DNA of 64,000 bases, taken from positions 1,725,501 to 1,789,500 of the forward strand of contig NZ_CP098023.1 in NCBI RefSeq assembly GCF_030440425.1. The letters run 5' to 3'. This DNA is from Microbulbifer sp. MI-G (GTDB taxonomy: Bacteria > Pseudomonadota > Gammaproteobacteria > Pseudomonadales > Cellvibrionaceae). Position numbers and translations under genes: made by a program. This document shows, piece by piece, positions 37,735 to 47,569 of this stretch. The notes below the pieces were generated by a model. The model saw only the letters and a program-made list of their open reading frames with translations, searched no databases and was not told the origin of the DNA. The stretch's first letter is position 1, and every line of letters begins with the position of its first letter.

Positions 37735-38400
37735 ATGGCAGTCACACTGGCTCTCGATGTTTACGGCACGCTGATCAATACCCACGGCGTTGTCGCTATC
37801 CTTGCGGAATGGATAGGTCCCAAGGCCAATACGTTTAGCGGTACATGGCGGGAGAAGCAGCTTGAATATGCTTTTCGCCGCGGGCTAATGCAGATCTACG
37901 AACCTTTTTCCCGATGTACAAGCGATGCATTGGAATATACCTGCCGGTTTTACCGTATCCAGCTGACAAAAGAACAGAAAAAGAGAATCATCGACAGTTA
38001 CCTGATGCTGCCCGCCTTTGAGGATGTAGCGCCCGCCCTGGCAGCGCTGGATAAAAGGGGAGTACAGATGACTGCTTTTTCAAATGGAGAGGAAAAAGCA
38101 GTGGAATCGCTGCTCAGGCACGCCGGCCTGCGCGATTATTTTCAAGCTATTGTGAGCTGCGATTGTATCAGGACCTTTAAACCCGATCCGGCAGTTTACA
38201 GTTACCTTATGCGCAAAACCCGCGTGCTGGCGAAAAATCTCTGGCTGGTCTCTAGCAATCCTTTTGATGTTATTGGAGCTATGTCTGCGGGTCTGCAAGC
38301 GGTATGGGTCAAGCGCTCGCCGGAGGCCGTTTTTGATCCCTGGGGATTAGCGCCCACAAAAGTGGTCACGGATTTGTGCGGTCTTGAATCAATCGTTTGA
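37735..38400 (+). CDS. Haloacid dehalogenase, type II (L-2-haloacid dehalogenase-like)
   Basis: The 221-aa protein has the HAD motifs of the 2-haloacid dehalogenase group: nucleophile Asp8 in LALDVYGTLINTHG, motif II in TAFSNGEEKAVESLL, the lysine in TFKPDPAVYSYL and motif III in LVSSNPFDVIGAMSAGLQAVWV. These enzymes hydrolyse L-2-haloalkanoates to D-2-hydroxy acids; a haloacid role would suit a marine bacterium, though many members are uncharacterised phosphatase-like proteins. GAAAGGAAA precedes the ATG. Stand-alone, opposite to the esterase-like gene. Confidence 0.88.
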   Translation: MAVTLALDVYGTLINTHGVVAILAEWIGPKANTFSGTWREKQLEYAFRRGLMQIYEPFSRCTSDALEYTCRFYRIQLTKEQKKRIIDSYLMLPAFEDVAPALAALDKRGVQMTAFSNGEEKAVESLLRHAGLRDYFQAIVSCDCIRTFKPDPAVYSYLMRKTRVLAKNLWLVSSNPFDVIGAMSAGLQAVWVKRSPEAVFDPWGLAPTKVVTDLCGLESIV

Positions 38401-38742
38401 GGTAGTGATTGCCGATTGCAACGCGCTTTCCCTGTCATGATCTCACCGGGGCCGGGGTTTCCCATTTACCCAGAATTCAGTCCCTCTCGCCGACAATGTG
38501 TCTGTCGCTTGTTGCAGCTTTGCCGCGAAGGCTGCATTTTCTCGTACTGGCGCTGGTGCTGAAGGTCACAATCCCATGCCCGCCGCATCGACTCGTGGAT
38601 TGTTGTTTCTGTAACGGAGGCATGCAGTGAGCCCAGCGGCCGAACACCTGAAAGCCTGCCCGTAAGCCGCGTGCTGCCGGTGTCTTGCACTGAGAGAAAC
38701 GGTTGTTGTGTCGGTGGTAAAAAAACAGTTAGGAGAGACGCG

Positions 38743-41319
38743 ATGCCATTGCCCAGGCGCAAACTTTTGGGGGTATTGTTTTGCAGTGTGATTTTGGCCG
38801 GTTGCAAGCACGAAGGGCTGAACCGGACTGAGACGACGACTGCAGCAAATGGCACTGCGTCGGAGATCTCCGTATGGCCTGCGCTGCCACCGGCACTGCC
38901 TGCTGACCCGGCGCTGGAGGCGCGCATTTCCGGGTTGATGGCGCAGATGTCCATCGAAGAAAAGGTGGGCCAGCTGATCCAGGCCGAGATCAAATACACC
39001 ACCCCCGAAGATGTCAGGAAGTACCATCTGGGATCGGTGCTCAATGGCGGCGGCACCTACCCGGACAATAATAAATTCGCTACACCGCAGGACTGGCTCG
39101 CATTATCCGCGGCTTTTTTCGCGGCTTCCATGGATACCAGTGATGGCGGGGTTGCTATCCCCATTATTTGGGGCAGCGATGCGGTACACGGGCACAACAA
39201 TATCGTCGGTGCGACTCTCTTTCCCCACAATATCGGCCTGGGCGCGGCCCGAGATCCGGACCTGATCCGTCGCATCGGTGTGGCCACTGCCCGTGAGGTG
39301 GCGGTAACCGGTATCGGCTGGACATTTGCCCCTACGGTTGCGGTGGTGCGCGATGACCGCTGGGGCCGCACTTATGAAAGTTATTCCGAGGATCCGGCGG
39401 TGGTGCAGGCTTACGCAGAGGCCATGGTCAAGGGCCTGCAGGGTGAGAAAAGTGATAGCGACTTCCTGCGGGGTGAGCATCTCGTTGCCACCGCCAAACA
39501 TTTTGTAGGTGACGGCGGTACCATGCGGGGTATTGACCGCGGAGACAACCAGGTGTCCGAGAGCGAGCTGGCCAAGGTGCATGGGGCAGGGTATCTGGGT
39601 GCGCTTCCAGCAGGGGTACAGACAGTAATGGCCTCCTTCAACAGCTGGCGAGGCGAGCCTTTGCATGGCCACAGTTACCTGTTGACCGATGTACTGAAAG
39701 GACAGCTCGGATTTGATGGATTTGTCGTGGGTGACTGGAATGGCCATCGCTTCGTGCCCGGCTGTACTGTAGACAGTTGCGCGGCAGCGATCAATGCGGG
39801 CCTGGATATGTTCATGGTGCCGTCGGATTGGAAAACGCTCTATGAGAACACCCTGGCGCAGGCCAGGCGCGGTGAGATTCGCCCCGAGCGCCTCGATGAT
39901 GCCGTGCGGCGTATCCTGCGGGTAAAAATCCGCGCAGGCCTGTTCGAGCGCCAGCGACCGTTGGCTGGCAGGAGCGGTGTTCTGGGCAGTGCAGAACATC
40001 GCGCAGTGGCCCGCGAGGCGGTGCGCAAATCGCTGGTGCTGTTAAAAAACAACAACAACCTGTTACCACTCTCACCCGCACAGAGCGTGCTGGTAGCCGG
40101 TGATGGAGCGCACAACCTGTCCAAACAGACCGGTGGCTGGACTATTTCCTGGCAGGGCACCGGCAATACCCGTGAAGACTTCCCCGGCGCGACCACAATT
40201 TTTGAGGGCATCCAGGCACTGGTCAAAGCTGCCGGTGGTGAAGTGGTGCTGAGTGCGCGTGGCGAATTCGACAGCACTACTTTTACCCATGGTGGCAGGC
40301 CCGATGTGGCCATTGTCGTATTCGGTGAAGAGCCCTATGCGGAATGGCACGGCGACCTGGCCAGCCTGGAGTATCAGCTCGGCAGCAACAGCGATCTGGC
40401 GCTGTTGCAAGCCCTGCGTAAACAGGGGATTCCTGTGGTTAGTATCTTCCTGTCCGGCCGCCCGCTCTGGGTCAATAGGGAGTTGAATGCTTCGGATGCC
40501 TTTGTCGCCGCCTGGCTGCCGGGTTCCGAGGGCGCGGGAGTGGCCGATGTGCTGTTCACCGGCCCCGAAGGCGGAAGACCATACGGCTTCAGCGGTACAT
40601 TGCCGTTCAGCTGGCCGCACTATGTGCACCAGACAGTGCTGAATCCCTATCACCCGGACTACGAGCCGCTGTTCCCATTGGGCTACGGATTGCGGGATGG
40701 TGCAGAGTCCCTGGTGAGTAACACCCTCACAGAAGAAGGGGATACCTATCCCGACGGGGCACTGGAAGATGCCTGGCTGATGGTGTCGCGCCCGCGCGCG
40801 CCCTGGAAACTGCTGATTGTCGAAGAGCAGCAGGTACCGGTGGCCGTTGCCGGTAACCGGTCCAGCAGTGGCCCTGACACCAATATTACTGTGGCCGCTA
40901 TCGACCGTGAGTCTCAGGAGGATGCGCGCCAGATTCGCTGGAAAGGCCTGCGCCCGGGGGCGGTATGGCTCGCTGCCGAGAGGCCCCAGGACCTGAGTCA
41001 TTATCTAAAGGAGCGCGCGGCGCTGATACTGGATGTCCGTGTCGACCGCAAGCCCGAGCACCCGGTGCGCGCTGGTATCGCTTGTGGTCCGGACTGCGCG
41101 GCTGAACTGCCATTGCAAACCGCACTGGCAAAACTGCAACCTGGCAGCTGGTCAACGCTCTCCATCGACCTGCAGTGCTTTGCTGCCGAGGGAGCGGATT
41201 TCAGCCGGGTTTCGGGTGCTTTATCGATCGCCAGTGAGGGCGCTCTCGAGTTGGCGGTTGCCAACGTCAAATATGTGCCGGGCGCCGCCGACCGTGCAGT
41301 GATCTCTTGCGGAGGTTGA
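38743..41319 (+). CDS. GH3 beta-glucosidase / exo-glucanase, lipoprotein (ExoP-like, with C-terminal domain)
   Basis: The start MPLPRRKLL is behind AGGAGAG. The N-terminus is a lipoprotein signal (VILAGC, lipidated Cys about residue 22). The GH3 (beta/alpha)8 domain runs about 50-410, with VGQLIQAEIKY, WGSDAVHGHNN, TAKHFVGDGGTMRG and the nucleophile Asp in GFDGFVVGDWNGH. The alpha/beta sandwich follows (about 440-660, SLVLLKNNNNLLPL, VFGEEPYAEWHGD, WLPGSEGAGVADVLF). An additional roughly 190-residue C-terminal domain, as in ExoP-type exo-1,3/1,4-beta-glucanases, completes 858 aa. It removes glucose units from beta-glucan or cello-oligosaccharide ends, probably anchored to the outer membrane. 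A shorter GH3 paralogue follows 147 bp downstream. Confidence 0.95.
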   Translation: MPLPRRKLLGVLFCSVILAGCKHEGLNRTETTTAANGTASEISVWPALPPALPADPALEARISGLMAQMSIEEKVGQLIQAEIKYTTPEDVRKYHLGSVLNGGGTYPDNNKFATPQDWLALSAAFFAASMDTSDGGVAIPIIWGSDAVHGHNNIVGATLFPHNIGLGAARDPDLIRRIGVATAREVAVTGIGWTFAPTVAVVRDDRWGRTYESYSEDPAVVQAYAEAMVKGLQGEKSDSDFLRGEHLVATAKHFVGDGGTMRGIDRGDNQVSESELAKVHGAGYLGALPAGVQTVMASFNSWRGEPLHGHSYLLTDVLKGQLGFDGFVVGDWNGHRFVPGCTVDSCAAAINAGLDMFMVPSDWKTLYENTLAQARRGEIRPERLDDAVRRILRVKIRAGLFERQRPLAGRSGVLGSAEHRAVAREAVRKSLVLLKNNNNLLPLSPAQSVLVAGDGAHNLSKQTGGWTISWQGTGNTREDFPGATTIFEGIQALVKAAGGEVVLSARGEFDSTTFTHGGRPDVAIVVFGEEPYAEWHGDLASLEYQLGSNSDLALLQALRKQGIPVVSIFLSGRPLWVNRELNASDAFVAAWLPGSEGAGVADVLFTGPEGGRPYGFSGTLPFSWPHYVHQTVLNPYHPDYEPLFPLGYGLRDGAESLVSNTLTEEGDTYPDGALEDAWLMVSRPRAPWKLLIVEEQQVPVAVAGNRSSSGPDTNITVAAIDRESQEDARQIRWKGLRPGAVWLAAERPQDLSHYLKERAALILDVRVDRKPEHPVRAGIACGPDCAAELPLQTALAKLQPGSWSTLSIDLQCFAAEGADFSRVSGALSIASEGALELAVANVKYVPGAADRAVISCGG

Positions 41320-41465
41320 AGGTGCTGAGATGCCGGTGTGCCGCTGGCTGTGAACTGGTACGAACTTCTTATAACGCGGCGATGCCTTATCGCGGTGGTA
41401 AGGGTGGCAACGATCCGCGGGATGGATTGCCGGGTAAAGAAAAAACGGTTTTGCAGGAAGAAAGT

Positions 41466-43334
41466 ATGAAACAGTCCCGATTGGCCAGCACAACCATCTC
41501 GGCCACAGCATTGGCTCTGGCTTTCGCCACAGCGCAGGCGGCGACGTCTGTGGAGGAGAGAGTCCGCGGGCTTGTGCACAAGATGACGCTGGCGGAAAAG
41601 ATCGGTCAAATGACCCAGGCCGAACGTCAGCACGCCACTCCGGAGGACGTCAAAACCTATTATCTCGGTGCGATTCTCAACGGCGGCGGTTCCATTCCCA
41701 AGGAAAACCGTCGCAGTGACTGGGTTGAGATGATCCGGGACTACCAGGCGGCAGCTGGTGGCACCCGCCTTGGCATTCCGATCCTGTATGGTGCCGATGC
41801 AGTGCACGGTCATAACAATGTGTTGGGAGCCACCATCTTTCCCCACAATGTTGCCCTGGGTGCAACCCGCAATCCGCAGTTGGCGCGTGCTATTGCCGCG
41901 GCCACGGCAAGGGAAGTGGCGGCCACCGGTATTCACTGGACTTTTGCCCCCACCCTGTGTGTGGCCCGTGATGACCGCTGGGGGCGCGCCTATGAGTGCT
42001 TTGGTGAGGATCCGGAGCTGGTGTCAGCCTTCGCGGGGCCTTTCATCCGGGGATTACAGGGGGAGCGGCTCGACGGCAACAACCTGGCGGCCGACAAAGT
42101 ACTCGCCACCGCCAAGCACTGGGTCGCCGATGGCGGTACCACTTACGGTACCGGTGATGAGGGCTATGCGATTGACCGCGGCGATACGCGACTGGGCGCG
42201 GACAGTCTGCGCGCAGTGCATATCGCCCCCTACCTGCCGGCACTTAAGGCCGATGTGGGCAGCGTGATGGTGTCTTACAGTAGTGTCAATGGCACCAAGA
42301 TGCATGAGCACAAGGCGCTGGTAACCGGTACCCTCAAGAGAGAGCTCGGCTTTGCCGGTATCACACTCTCCGACTGGTCGGCACTCGGCGAGATTCCCGC
42401 CGAGACCAACCGCGCGCGTATTGTTCGCGCTGTTAATGCCGGCCTGGATATGGTGATGGAGCCGGAGAAATGGCGGGACTTTATCACCGACCTCACCGCA
42501 GCGGTCGAAGCCGGTGAAGTGTCCATGGCGCGTATCGACGAGGCGGTAACGCGCATCCTGACCACCAAATTTCGGGCCGGACTGTTCGAATGGCCGCTAC
42601 CGCCACTGGCCACGGCGCCGGATGCAGACCATCTGATCGGGCATCCGGCACATCGCGACCTGGCGCGACAGGCGGTGCGCGAGTCTCTGGTATTGCTGAA
42701 AAATGCAGGCGGGTTGTTGCCGCTGGACAAAAAGGCAAAGATTTTTGTCGCGGGGGATCATGCCGACAACATAGGCCTGCAATCCGGTGGCTGGACCATT
42801 GAATGGCAGGGTAAGCGCGGCAGTATCACCCGCGGCACGACTATCCTCGATGGTATCCGCGCGCTGGCGGAGCGGGAAGTCACCTACAGTCCCACGGGGG
42901 AGGGGGCTGCCGGGCACGATGTCGCCCTTATTGTAGTGGGGGAGGAGCCCTATGCAGAGGGTATGGGGGATTACCGCCCGCTGCCCTGCAGTAAATGCCA
43001 ACCCATCACACTCGCGAAATCCCAACGCGAAATGCTTGCGCGGGTGCAGGTCAGTGGGGTTCCCATGGCGGTTGTGATTCTTTCCGGGCGGCCGCTGATG
43101 ATTGCCGAGGATATTGGGTCCTGGCAGGCTGCGGTTGCCGCCTGGTTACCCGGCAGTGAGGGCGCGGGGGTGGCCGATGTACTCTTTGGCGAGCAGGCGC
43201 CATCCGGCAAGCTGCCGGTGACCTGGCCGAAAAGTCTGGCACAGTTGCCCATCAATACCGGGGATGCGAAGTACGATCCGCTGTTTCCCTACGGCTTCGG
43301 TCTGACTTACGGCGCCCCAAGCAGTATCCGCTAA
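41466..43334 (+). CDS. GH3 beta-glucosidase, periplasmic or secreted (short form)
   Basis: The start at 41466 (after GGAAG) gives a signal peptide (about residues 1-26, ATALALAFATAQA) and a 622-aa precursor. The GH3 domain has IGQMTQAERQHATPEDV, GADAVHGHNNVLGATIFPHN, AKHWVADGGTTYGTGDEG and the nucleophile Asp in GFAGITLSDWSALGE. The sandwich domain has SLVLLKNAGGLLPLDK, GGWTIEWQGKRG, VVGEEPYAEGMGD and ends FPYGFGLTYGAPS. It is a paralogue of the preceding enzyme but lacks both the lipobox and the extra C-terminal domain. The pair is probably co-transcribed and acts in series on beta-glucans. Confidence 0.94.
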   Translation: MKQSRLASTTISATALALAFATAQAATSVEERVRGLVHKMTLAEKIGQMTQAERQHATPEDVKTYYLGAILNGGGSIPKENRRSDWVEMIRDYQAAAGGTRLGIPILYGADAVHGHNNVLGATIFPHNVALGATRNPQLARAIAAATAREVAATGIHWTFAPTLCVARDDRWGRAYECFGEDPELVSAFAGPFIRGLQGERLDGNNLAADKVLATAKHWVADGGTTYGTGDEGYAIDRGDTRLGADSLRAVHIAPYLPALKADVGSVMVSYSSVNGTKMHEHKALVTGTLKRELGFAGITLSDWSALGEIPAETNRARIVRAVNAGLDMVMEPEKWRDFITDLTAAVEAGEVSMARIDEAVTRILTTKFRAGLFEWPLPPLATAPDADHLIGHPAHRDLARQAVRESLVLLKNAGGLLPLDKKAKIFVAGDHADNIGLQSGGWTIEWQGKRGSITRGTTILDGIRALAEREVTYSPTGEGAAGHDVALIVVGEEPYAEGMGDYRPLPCSKCQPITLAKSQREMLARVQVSGVPMAVVILSGRPLMIAEDIGSWQAAVAAWLPGSEGAGVADVLFGEQAPSGKLPVTWPKSLAQLPINTGDAKYDPLFPYGFGLTYGAPSSIR

Positions 43335-43631
43335 GCGGGGGATGCCCGGCAAAAAAATCCTGTGGACTGAAACCCGCACCACCTCCGGAGGCAGGGTTTT
43401 GCGGCCGGGTAAACTCGCTTCTTTTGGTTGTAAACACCTTTTGCCTTTGCGAAAAGCTGTCATTGAGTGGATAATTTCTGGGTGTCTGCAGAAGAAGCCA
43501 CCTGTAGTCTGGAATGGGCAGGCAGAACTATTCTCCGTGGTTAAAACGGGATTCTCGTTTTCAGTAATCGGCTGTATCCTGTGTGGCCACCGGGCAAGTA
43601 TAAGCCGCATCATTTATCCAAAGAAGAAAGC

Positions 43632-43900
43632 AAATGCTCCACTCTTTTTCCTGTACAGATTTTACTCTTGGCCATCTTTTTGGTTTCAACTTTTTCTTTC
43701 AGTGCTGAAAATCATAAAGATAAAATCATCATAGGGGAAAGTGCCCGTTTACATTCAGATATATTAGGTGAAGAAAGAACAGTATACATTTCTCTGCCAT
43801 CAAATTATCACCGAAACATACACAGTTATCCTGTGATTATTGTTATGGATGCCGAATATTTGTTTGAAGCTGCAAACGCAATCGTAAAACCCAAAACTAA
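43632..43900 (+). pseudogene. Fragment of an esterase D-type alpha/beta-hydrolase
   Basis: The frame encodes a signal-peptide-like segment (PVQILLLAIFLVSTFSFSAE) and then GESARLHSDILGEERTVYISLP, SYPVIIVMDAEYLFEAANAIVK, the first 60 residues of a putative-esterase domain of the same general family as the 36458 protein. Similarity stops near 43900 and no nucleophile motif follows in any frame before the opposite-strand gene. There is no good start codon in frame. AT-rich, unlike the GH3 genes before it. Confidence 0.65.
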
Positions 43901-44015
43901 CCACTGGCATTATTGCGGATTCAAACGACACTTTGGGCCAAAATTTTATACCCAGTCTATTTTGTCAATACGCAAGCAGTAGCCAGAAAGTCGCCTCTTA
44001 CATAATTCTAACGCT

Positions 44016-44513
44016 TCAATCAATCGGTGCTTTAGCGTTTAACTGCATGGAATTGTTATACCCTTTTATACATATGAAATATGCCCGTACAATTAATATA
44101 ATTTGTAATGGGCCGCGCGCTAATAGATAAATAGGTCCCCATTGATGCCCGCCAAGACCAGTACCATTTAGTGCTGTATAAATATTTGCTGGAAAAAAAC
44201 CAACAAAAATTACAATTGCAAGCCTTGCAGCAAGGATTTGATATTTTGGCATAAAAAGAGCAACACCTATCAATAACTCAATCAACCCAGTGAGATAGAC
44301 TGTCGCTAAACGAAAAGGAACCCAAGACGGTAACATTTCCACCATTCCTTCCGTTTTGACAAGATGCCCTACGAAGAAGAATATAAAGGCTATTCCTAAC
44401 CTCCAATAGGCATACTTTTTAAAATTTAGAGAATTGTTTCTGGAGTTTGAATAAACAAAGGCTAAACCAAACGGGCTGAACAACTGTAATAGAATGATTG
44501 TTGGAGTTACCAT
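44016..44513 (-). CDS. DoxX-like membrane protein
   Basis: The 165-aa protein has four hydrophobic segments (about residues 5-22, 36-51, 70-90, 92-112, with a weaker one at 128-148). The pattern YWRLGIAFIFFFVGHLVK and LATVYLTGLIELLIGVALFMPKYQILAARLAIVIFVGFFPANIYTAL matches DoxX-family proteins. Function is unknown in general; some members serve quinone or redox stress responses. GGGGGAG lies just upstream of the ATG. AT-rich accessory composition. Confidence 0.8.
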   Translation of the reverse strand: MVTPTIILLQLFSPFGLAFVYSNSRNNSLNFKKYAYWRLGIAFIFFFVGHLVKTEGMVEMLPSWVPFRLATVYLTGLIELLIGVALFMPKYQILAARLAIVIFVGFFPANIYTALNGTGLGGHQWGPIYLLARGPLQIILIVRAYFICIKGYNNSMQLNAKAPID

Positions 44514-44675
44514 GGCTCCCCCATGAGATCATAAATTAAATATTCTCAACTAATGCGCTCAAAATTTCGAAGTGTGGTGAAATGAGGTGTTCAGAGAGTA
44601 ATTTTTAGAAATGCTCTTTTCTCTATTTGCTATACTTCAAGATTGTTATCAGCACATTCCAGAATGGAGATAAGA

Positions 44676-46181
44676 ATGAGAGAGTATGAGATGATTGTCG
44701 ACGGTGATATCATGAATTCAGGCATGGCCGGCGCCCTTTATGATGGCGCTTTTCGCATGGCATCCGGGGAGCCGATTCCTATTACAGATAAGGCCACTGG
44801 TGACGTACTTTTTGAAGGCGGCATCGCAACGCCAGAAGACGTAACAATTGCCTGTGAAAAAGCCGCAAACGCACAGGAGGCATGGGCGGAAGTACTGCCT
44901 GTTAAACGTGGTGACATACTGCGTCGGTTTGCTCAGCTCTGTGAAGAACATGCGGATGAAATCAGCAAATGGATTATCCGTGAAAGCGGAGCGACCCAGG
45001 TCAAAGCTCAGTTCGAAGTAACGGCAACGGTGCGTGAAGCGGTCGAAGTCGCTTCATTCACCGGGCAGCCTTCGGGCTATATTCTGGCAAGTGAACATTC
45101 CCAGTCCAGTTATGCCCGCCGTGTGCCTTTGGGTGTGGTTGCGGCAATTACACCGTGGAATTCACCGTTCATTTTGGCCGCCCGCGTTGTGCTGCCCGCA
45201 CTTGCGATGGGCAATGCCTGTGTCTTGAAACCTGACCATCAAACCCCGGTTTGTGGGGGATATCTGATGGCCAAACTGCTCGAAATGGCCGGCGTCCCCC
45301 AAGGGGTGCTGGCAGTTTTACCGGGTGGTGGAGATATTGGCGCTGCGATTGTTGAAAACCCCCATGTAAAAATGGTTTCTTTTACAGGCTCTACCGAAAC
45401 CGGACGTAAGGTTGGCGCAGCGGCCGGGCAGAATCTTAAACGCGTGGCGCTGGAACTGGGTGGTGACAACGCGGCAATTATCTTCGAAGACGCGGATCTT
45501 GACGCAGTGGCTTCGGCGGTGGCTTTCGGCGCATTTTTCCATCAGGGTCAGATTTGTTTCACTATCGGGCGTCTGTTTGTGCAGGACACGATTGCAGCAG
45601 AATACATCCGCAAACTGACAGAAAAGACCAAAATGCTGAATGTTGGTAATCCCGCCATTGATCGCTGTGATCTCGGCCCGGTCTTCAACGAAACCCAAGC
45701 TGCCCGCGCCGAAACCATTATGAATGCGTCGATCAAAATGGGCGCGACAGTGCTTGCAGGCGGTAAACGCGATGGGCTCAATTTCACACCGACAGTGCTG
45801 GGCAATGTAACCAGGGATATGCCCATCTACAAGGAAGAGACCTTCGGCCCGATTGCCCCTGTCCTGACGTTTAAAACCGAAGAGGAAGCCATCGCTTTGG
45901 CCAATGACTCGGAGTACGGATTGGTCGCATCCATCTTTACCGCAAACCAGGCCCGCGCCATGAACATGAGTAAAAAGCTGAAAACCGGCATTGTTCATAT
46001 CAACAACCAGACCGTAAATCATGAAGTGTTCGGCCCGATCGGCGGTATGGGTGCTTCGGGTAATGGCGCTCGCTCTGGTGGCCCCGGTGCAATGGAGGAG
46101 TTTAGCCAGTGGCAATGGGTAACCGTCCACGACAAGGTGCCGGAATATTCGTTCTTATCGCAGGAAAAACAGGGTAGCTGA
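44676..46181 (+). CDS. NAD(P)-dependent aldehyde dehydrogenase (aryl-aldehyde type)
   Basis: The 501-aa protein starts at MREYEMIVDGD, behind GGAGATAAG. Standard ALDH residues are present: cofactor region TPWNSPFILAARVVLPALAMGNACVLKPDHQTP, Rossmann motif VSFTGSTETGRKVG, general base Glu in LELGGDNAAII, catalytic Cys in FFHQGQICF and EETFGPIAPVLTF. Similarity is to benzaldehyde/vanillin-type dehydrogenases, which oxidise aromatic aldehydes to acids. The stop is 1 nt before an alcohol dehydrogenase start, so the two act together: alcohol to aldehyde to carboxylate. Confidence 0.93.
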   Translation: MREYEMIVDGDIMNSGMAGALYDGAFRMASGEPIPITDKATGDVLFEGGIATPEDVTIACEKAANAQEAWAEVLPVKRGDILRRFAQLCEEHADEISKWIIRESGATQVKAQFEVTATVREAVEVASFTGQPSGYILASEHSQSSYARRVPLGVVAAITPWNSPFILAARVVLPALAMGNACVLKPDHQTPVCGGYLMAKLLEMAGVPQGVLAVLPGGGDIGAAIVENPHVKMVSFTGSTETGRKVGAAAGQNLKRVALELGGDNAAIIFEDADLDAVASAVAFGAFFHQGQICFTIGRLFVQDTIAAEYIRKLTEKTKMLNVGNPAIDRCDLGPVFNETQAARAETIMNASIKMGATVLAGGKRDGLNFTPTVLGNVTRDMPIYKEETFGPIAPVLTFKTEEEAIALANDSEYGLVASIFTANQARAMNMSKKLKTGIVHINNQTVNHEVFGPIGGMGASGNGARSGGPGAMEEFSQWQWVTVHDKVPEYSFLSQEKQGS

Positions 46182-46182
46182 T

Positions 46183-47316
46183 ATGCAGATAACCGCCGCT
46201 GTTGTGCGCAAAAAAAACGGCCCGTTCACCCTTGAACCGTTGGAGCTCGATCCGCCCTCGGAAGGGGAAGTTCTGGTTCGAATCGCAGCCTGCGGTATCT
46301 GTCGTGCAGACCTGAGTGTTCGTGATCAGCACTACCCAACCCCTTTGCCGGTTGTACTAGGGCACGAGGGGGCCGGTGTGGTCGAGGGGGTTGGCAAGGG
46401 CGTTAAGACGGTTTCTGTGGGAGACCATGTTTTGATGACATTTGCCTTCTGTGGACAATGTCCAAGCTGTGCTCTCGGGGTGATCGCTACGTGCTGGCAC
46501 CATATGGAAATGAACTTTTCCGGCAAGCGCTATTCCGGCCATGACTGGAGCATCCCTGCCCCATTGTTTCAGTACGATGCGAATGGGGGTGTACGCGAAC
46601 AAATTAATGGTGCCTTCTTTAATCAGTCGGCTTTTGCCACCCATGCCATTGCAACAGAAGCCAACGTGGTGGTTATAGACAAGAGCGCTGACCTGCAAAC
46701 ACTGGCGCCTTTAGGTTGCGGGTTCCAGACCGGGGCGGGTGCAATCATGAATGTATTGCGTCCGGAAGTCGGTGCATCGCTGCTGGTTACTGGAGCGGGA
46801 AGTGCTGGCCTCGCGGCTGTAATGGCTGCAAAAATTATTGGCTGTGACCCGATCATTATTCTGGATACGGTGGATAGCAAACTGAGGCTTGCGCTGGACC
46901 TTGGGGCAACGCATGTTATCAATGGGTCCAAAACAAAGGATGCTGTGTCTGCCGTCAAGACGATTTGCCCCCATGGTGTTGCCTATGCAATTGAGGGCAC
47001 AGGCAATCCCGCTGTATTCAGAAATACTGTGGATGTGTTGCAGCCCACAGGGGTTTGTGGGCTGATAGGCGGTGCGCCACAAGGCACAGAAGTTGCCTTC
47101 GATATGACCCATCTGCTCTTCGGACGAACAGTTAAGGGCATTCTTCAAGGTGGCAGCCGACCCAAGTCGTTCTTACCAAAGTTGACCAAATTGCATCAAC
47201 AGGGTCGCTTTCCGATTGAGAAATTAATTGCGCACTATGAGTTTAGTAATATCGAGGCTGCAGTTGATGCTTTGAGTACAGGGCACGTGATCAAGCCCGT
47301 GCTCACCATGCAGTAG
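46183..47316 (+). CDS. Zinc-dependent alcohol dehydrogenase (aryl-alcohol dehydrogenase-like)
   Basis: This 377-aa medium-chain dehydrogenase has the catalytic zinc ligands (ACGICRADL; GHEGAGVV), all four structural-zinc cysteines in CGQCPSCALGVIATC, the Rossmann motif VTGAGSAGLAAVMAAK and the C-terminal class pattern GRTVKGILQGGS with FLPKLTKLHQQGRFPIEKLI. This is the arrangement of benzyl/aryl-alcohol dehydrogenases (XylB/AreB group). It follows the aldehyde dehydrogenase by 1 nt (translational coupling), giving oxidation of an aromatic alcohol through the aldehyde. Confidence 0.92.
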   Translation: MQITAAVVRKKNGPFTLEPLELDPPSEGEVLVRIAACGICRADLSVRDQHYPTPLPVVLGHEGAGVVEGVGKGVKTVSVGDHVLMTFAFCGQCPSCALGVIATCWHHMEMNFSGKRYSGHDWSIPAPLFQYDANGGVREQINGAFFNQSAFATHAIATEANVVVIDKSADLQTLAPLGCGFQTGAGAIMNVLRPEVGASLLVTGAGSAGLAAVMAAKIIGCDPIIILDTVDSKLRLALDLGATHVINGSKTKDAVSAVKTICPHGVAYAIEGTGNPAVFRNTVDVLQPTGVCGLIGGAPQGTEVAFDMTHLLFGRTVKGILQGGSRPKSFLPKLTKLHQQGRFPIEKLIAHYEFSNIEAAVDALSTGHVIKPVLTMQ

Positions 47317-47569
47317 GGGGAGTATTTTAAGCATGCGTTATGCGTAAAAACTTAAATGGTGATGGCTGTGTATATCCAGGGGCCTATTCGGCTATCTTTG
47401 CCAAGATTGCATGCCGTGAACTCTACACAGCCAAAACGCCAAATATGGAGGCTGGCCTATTGAATGACCGTATGCTCGCATTCTTCACAGATACACCGTT
47501 TTCAATATCTTAGGTATTAAAAGTTACTTTCCGAAATAGTTATTAAACAATTTTTAGGTCAGAGTTGAT

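Noticed and set aside
39103..41936. Several long minus-strand frames opposite the GH3 genes
   Set aside because: Composition shadows of GC-rich GH3 genes; no start signals or motifs.
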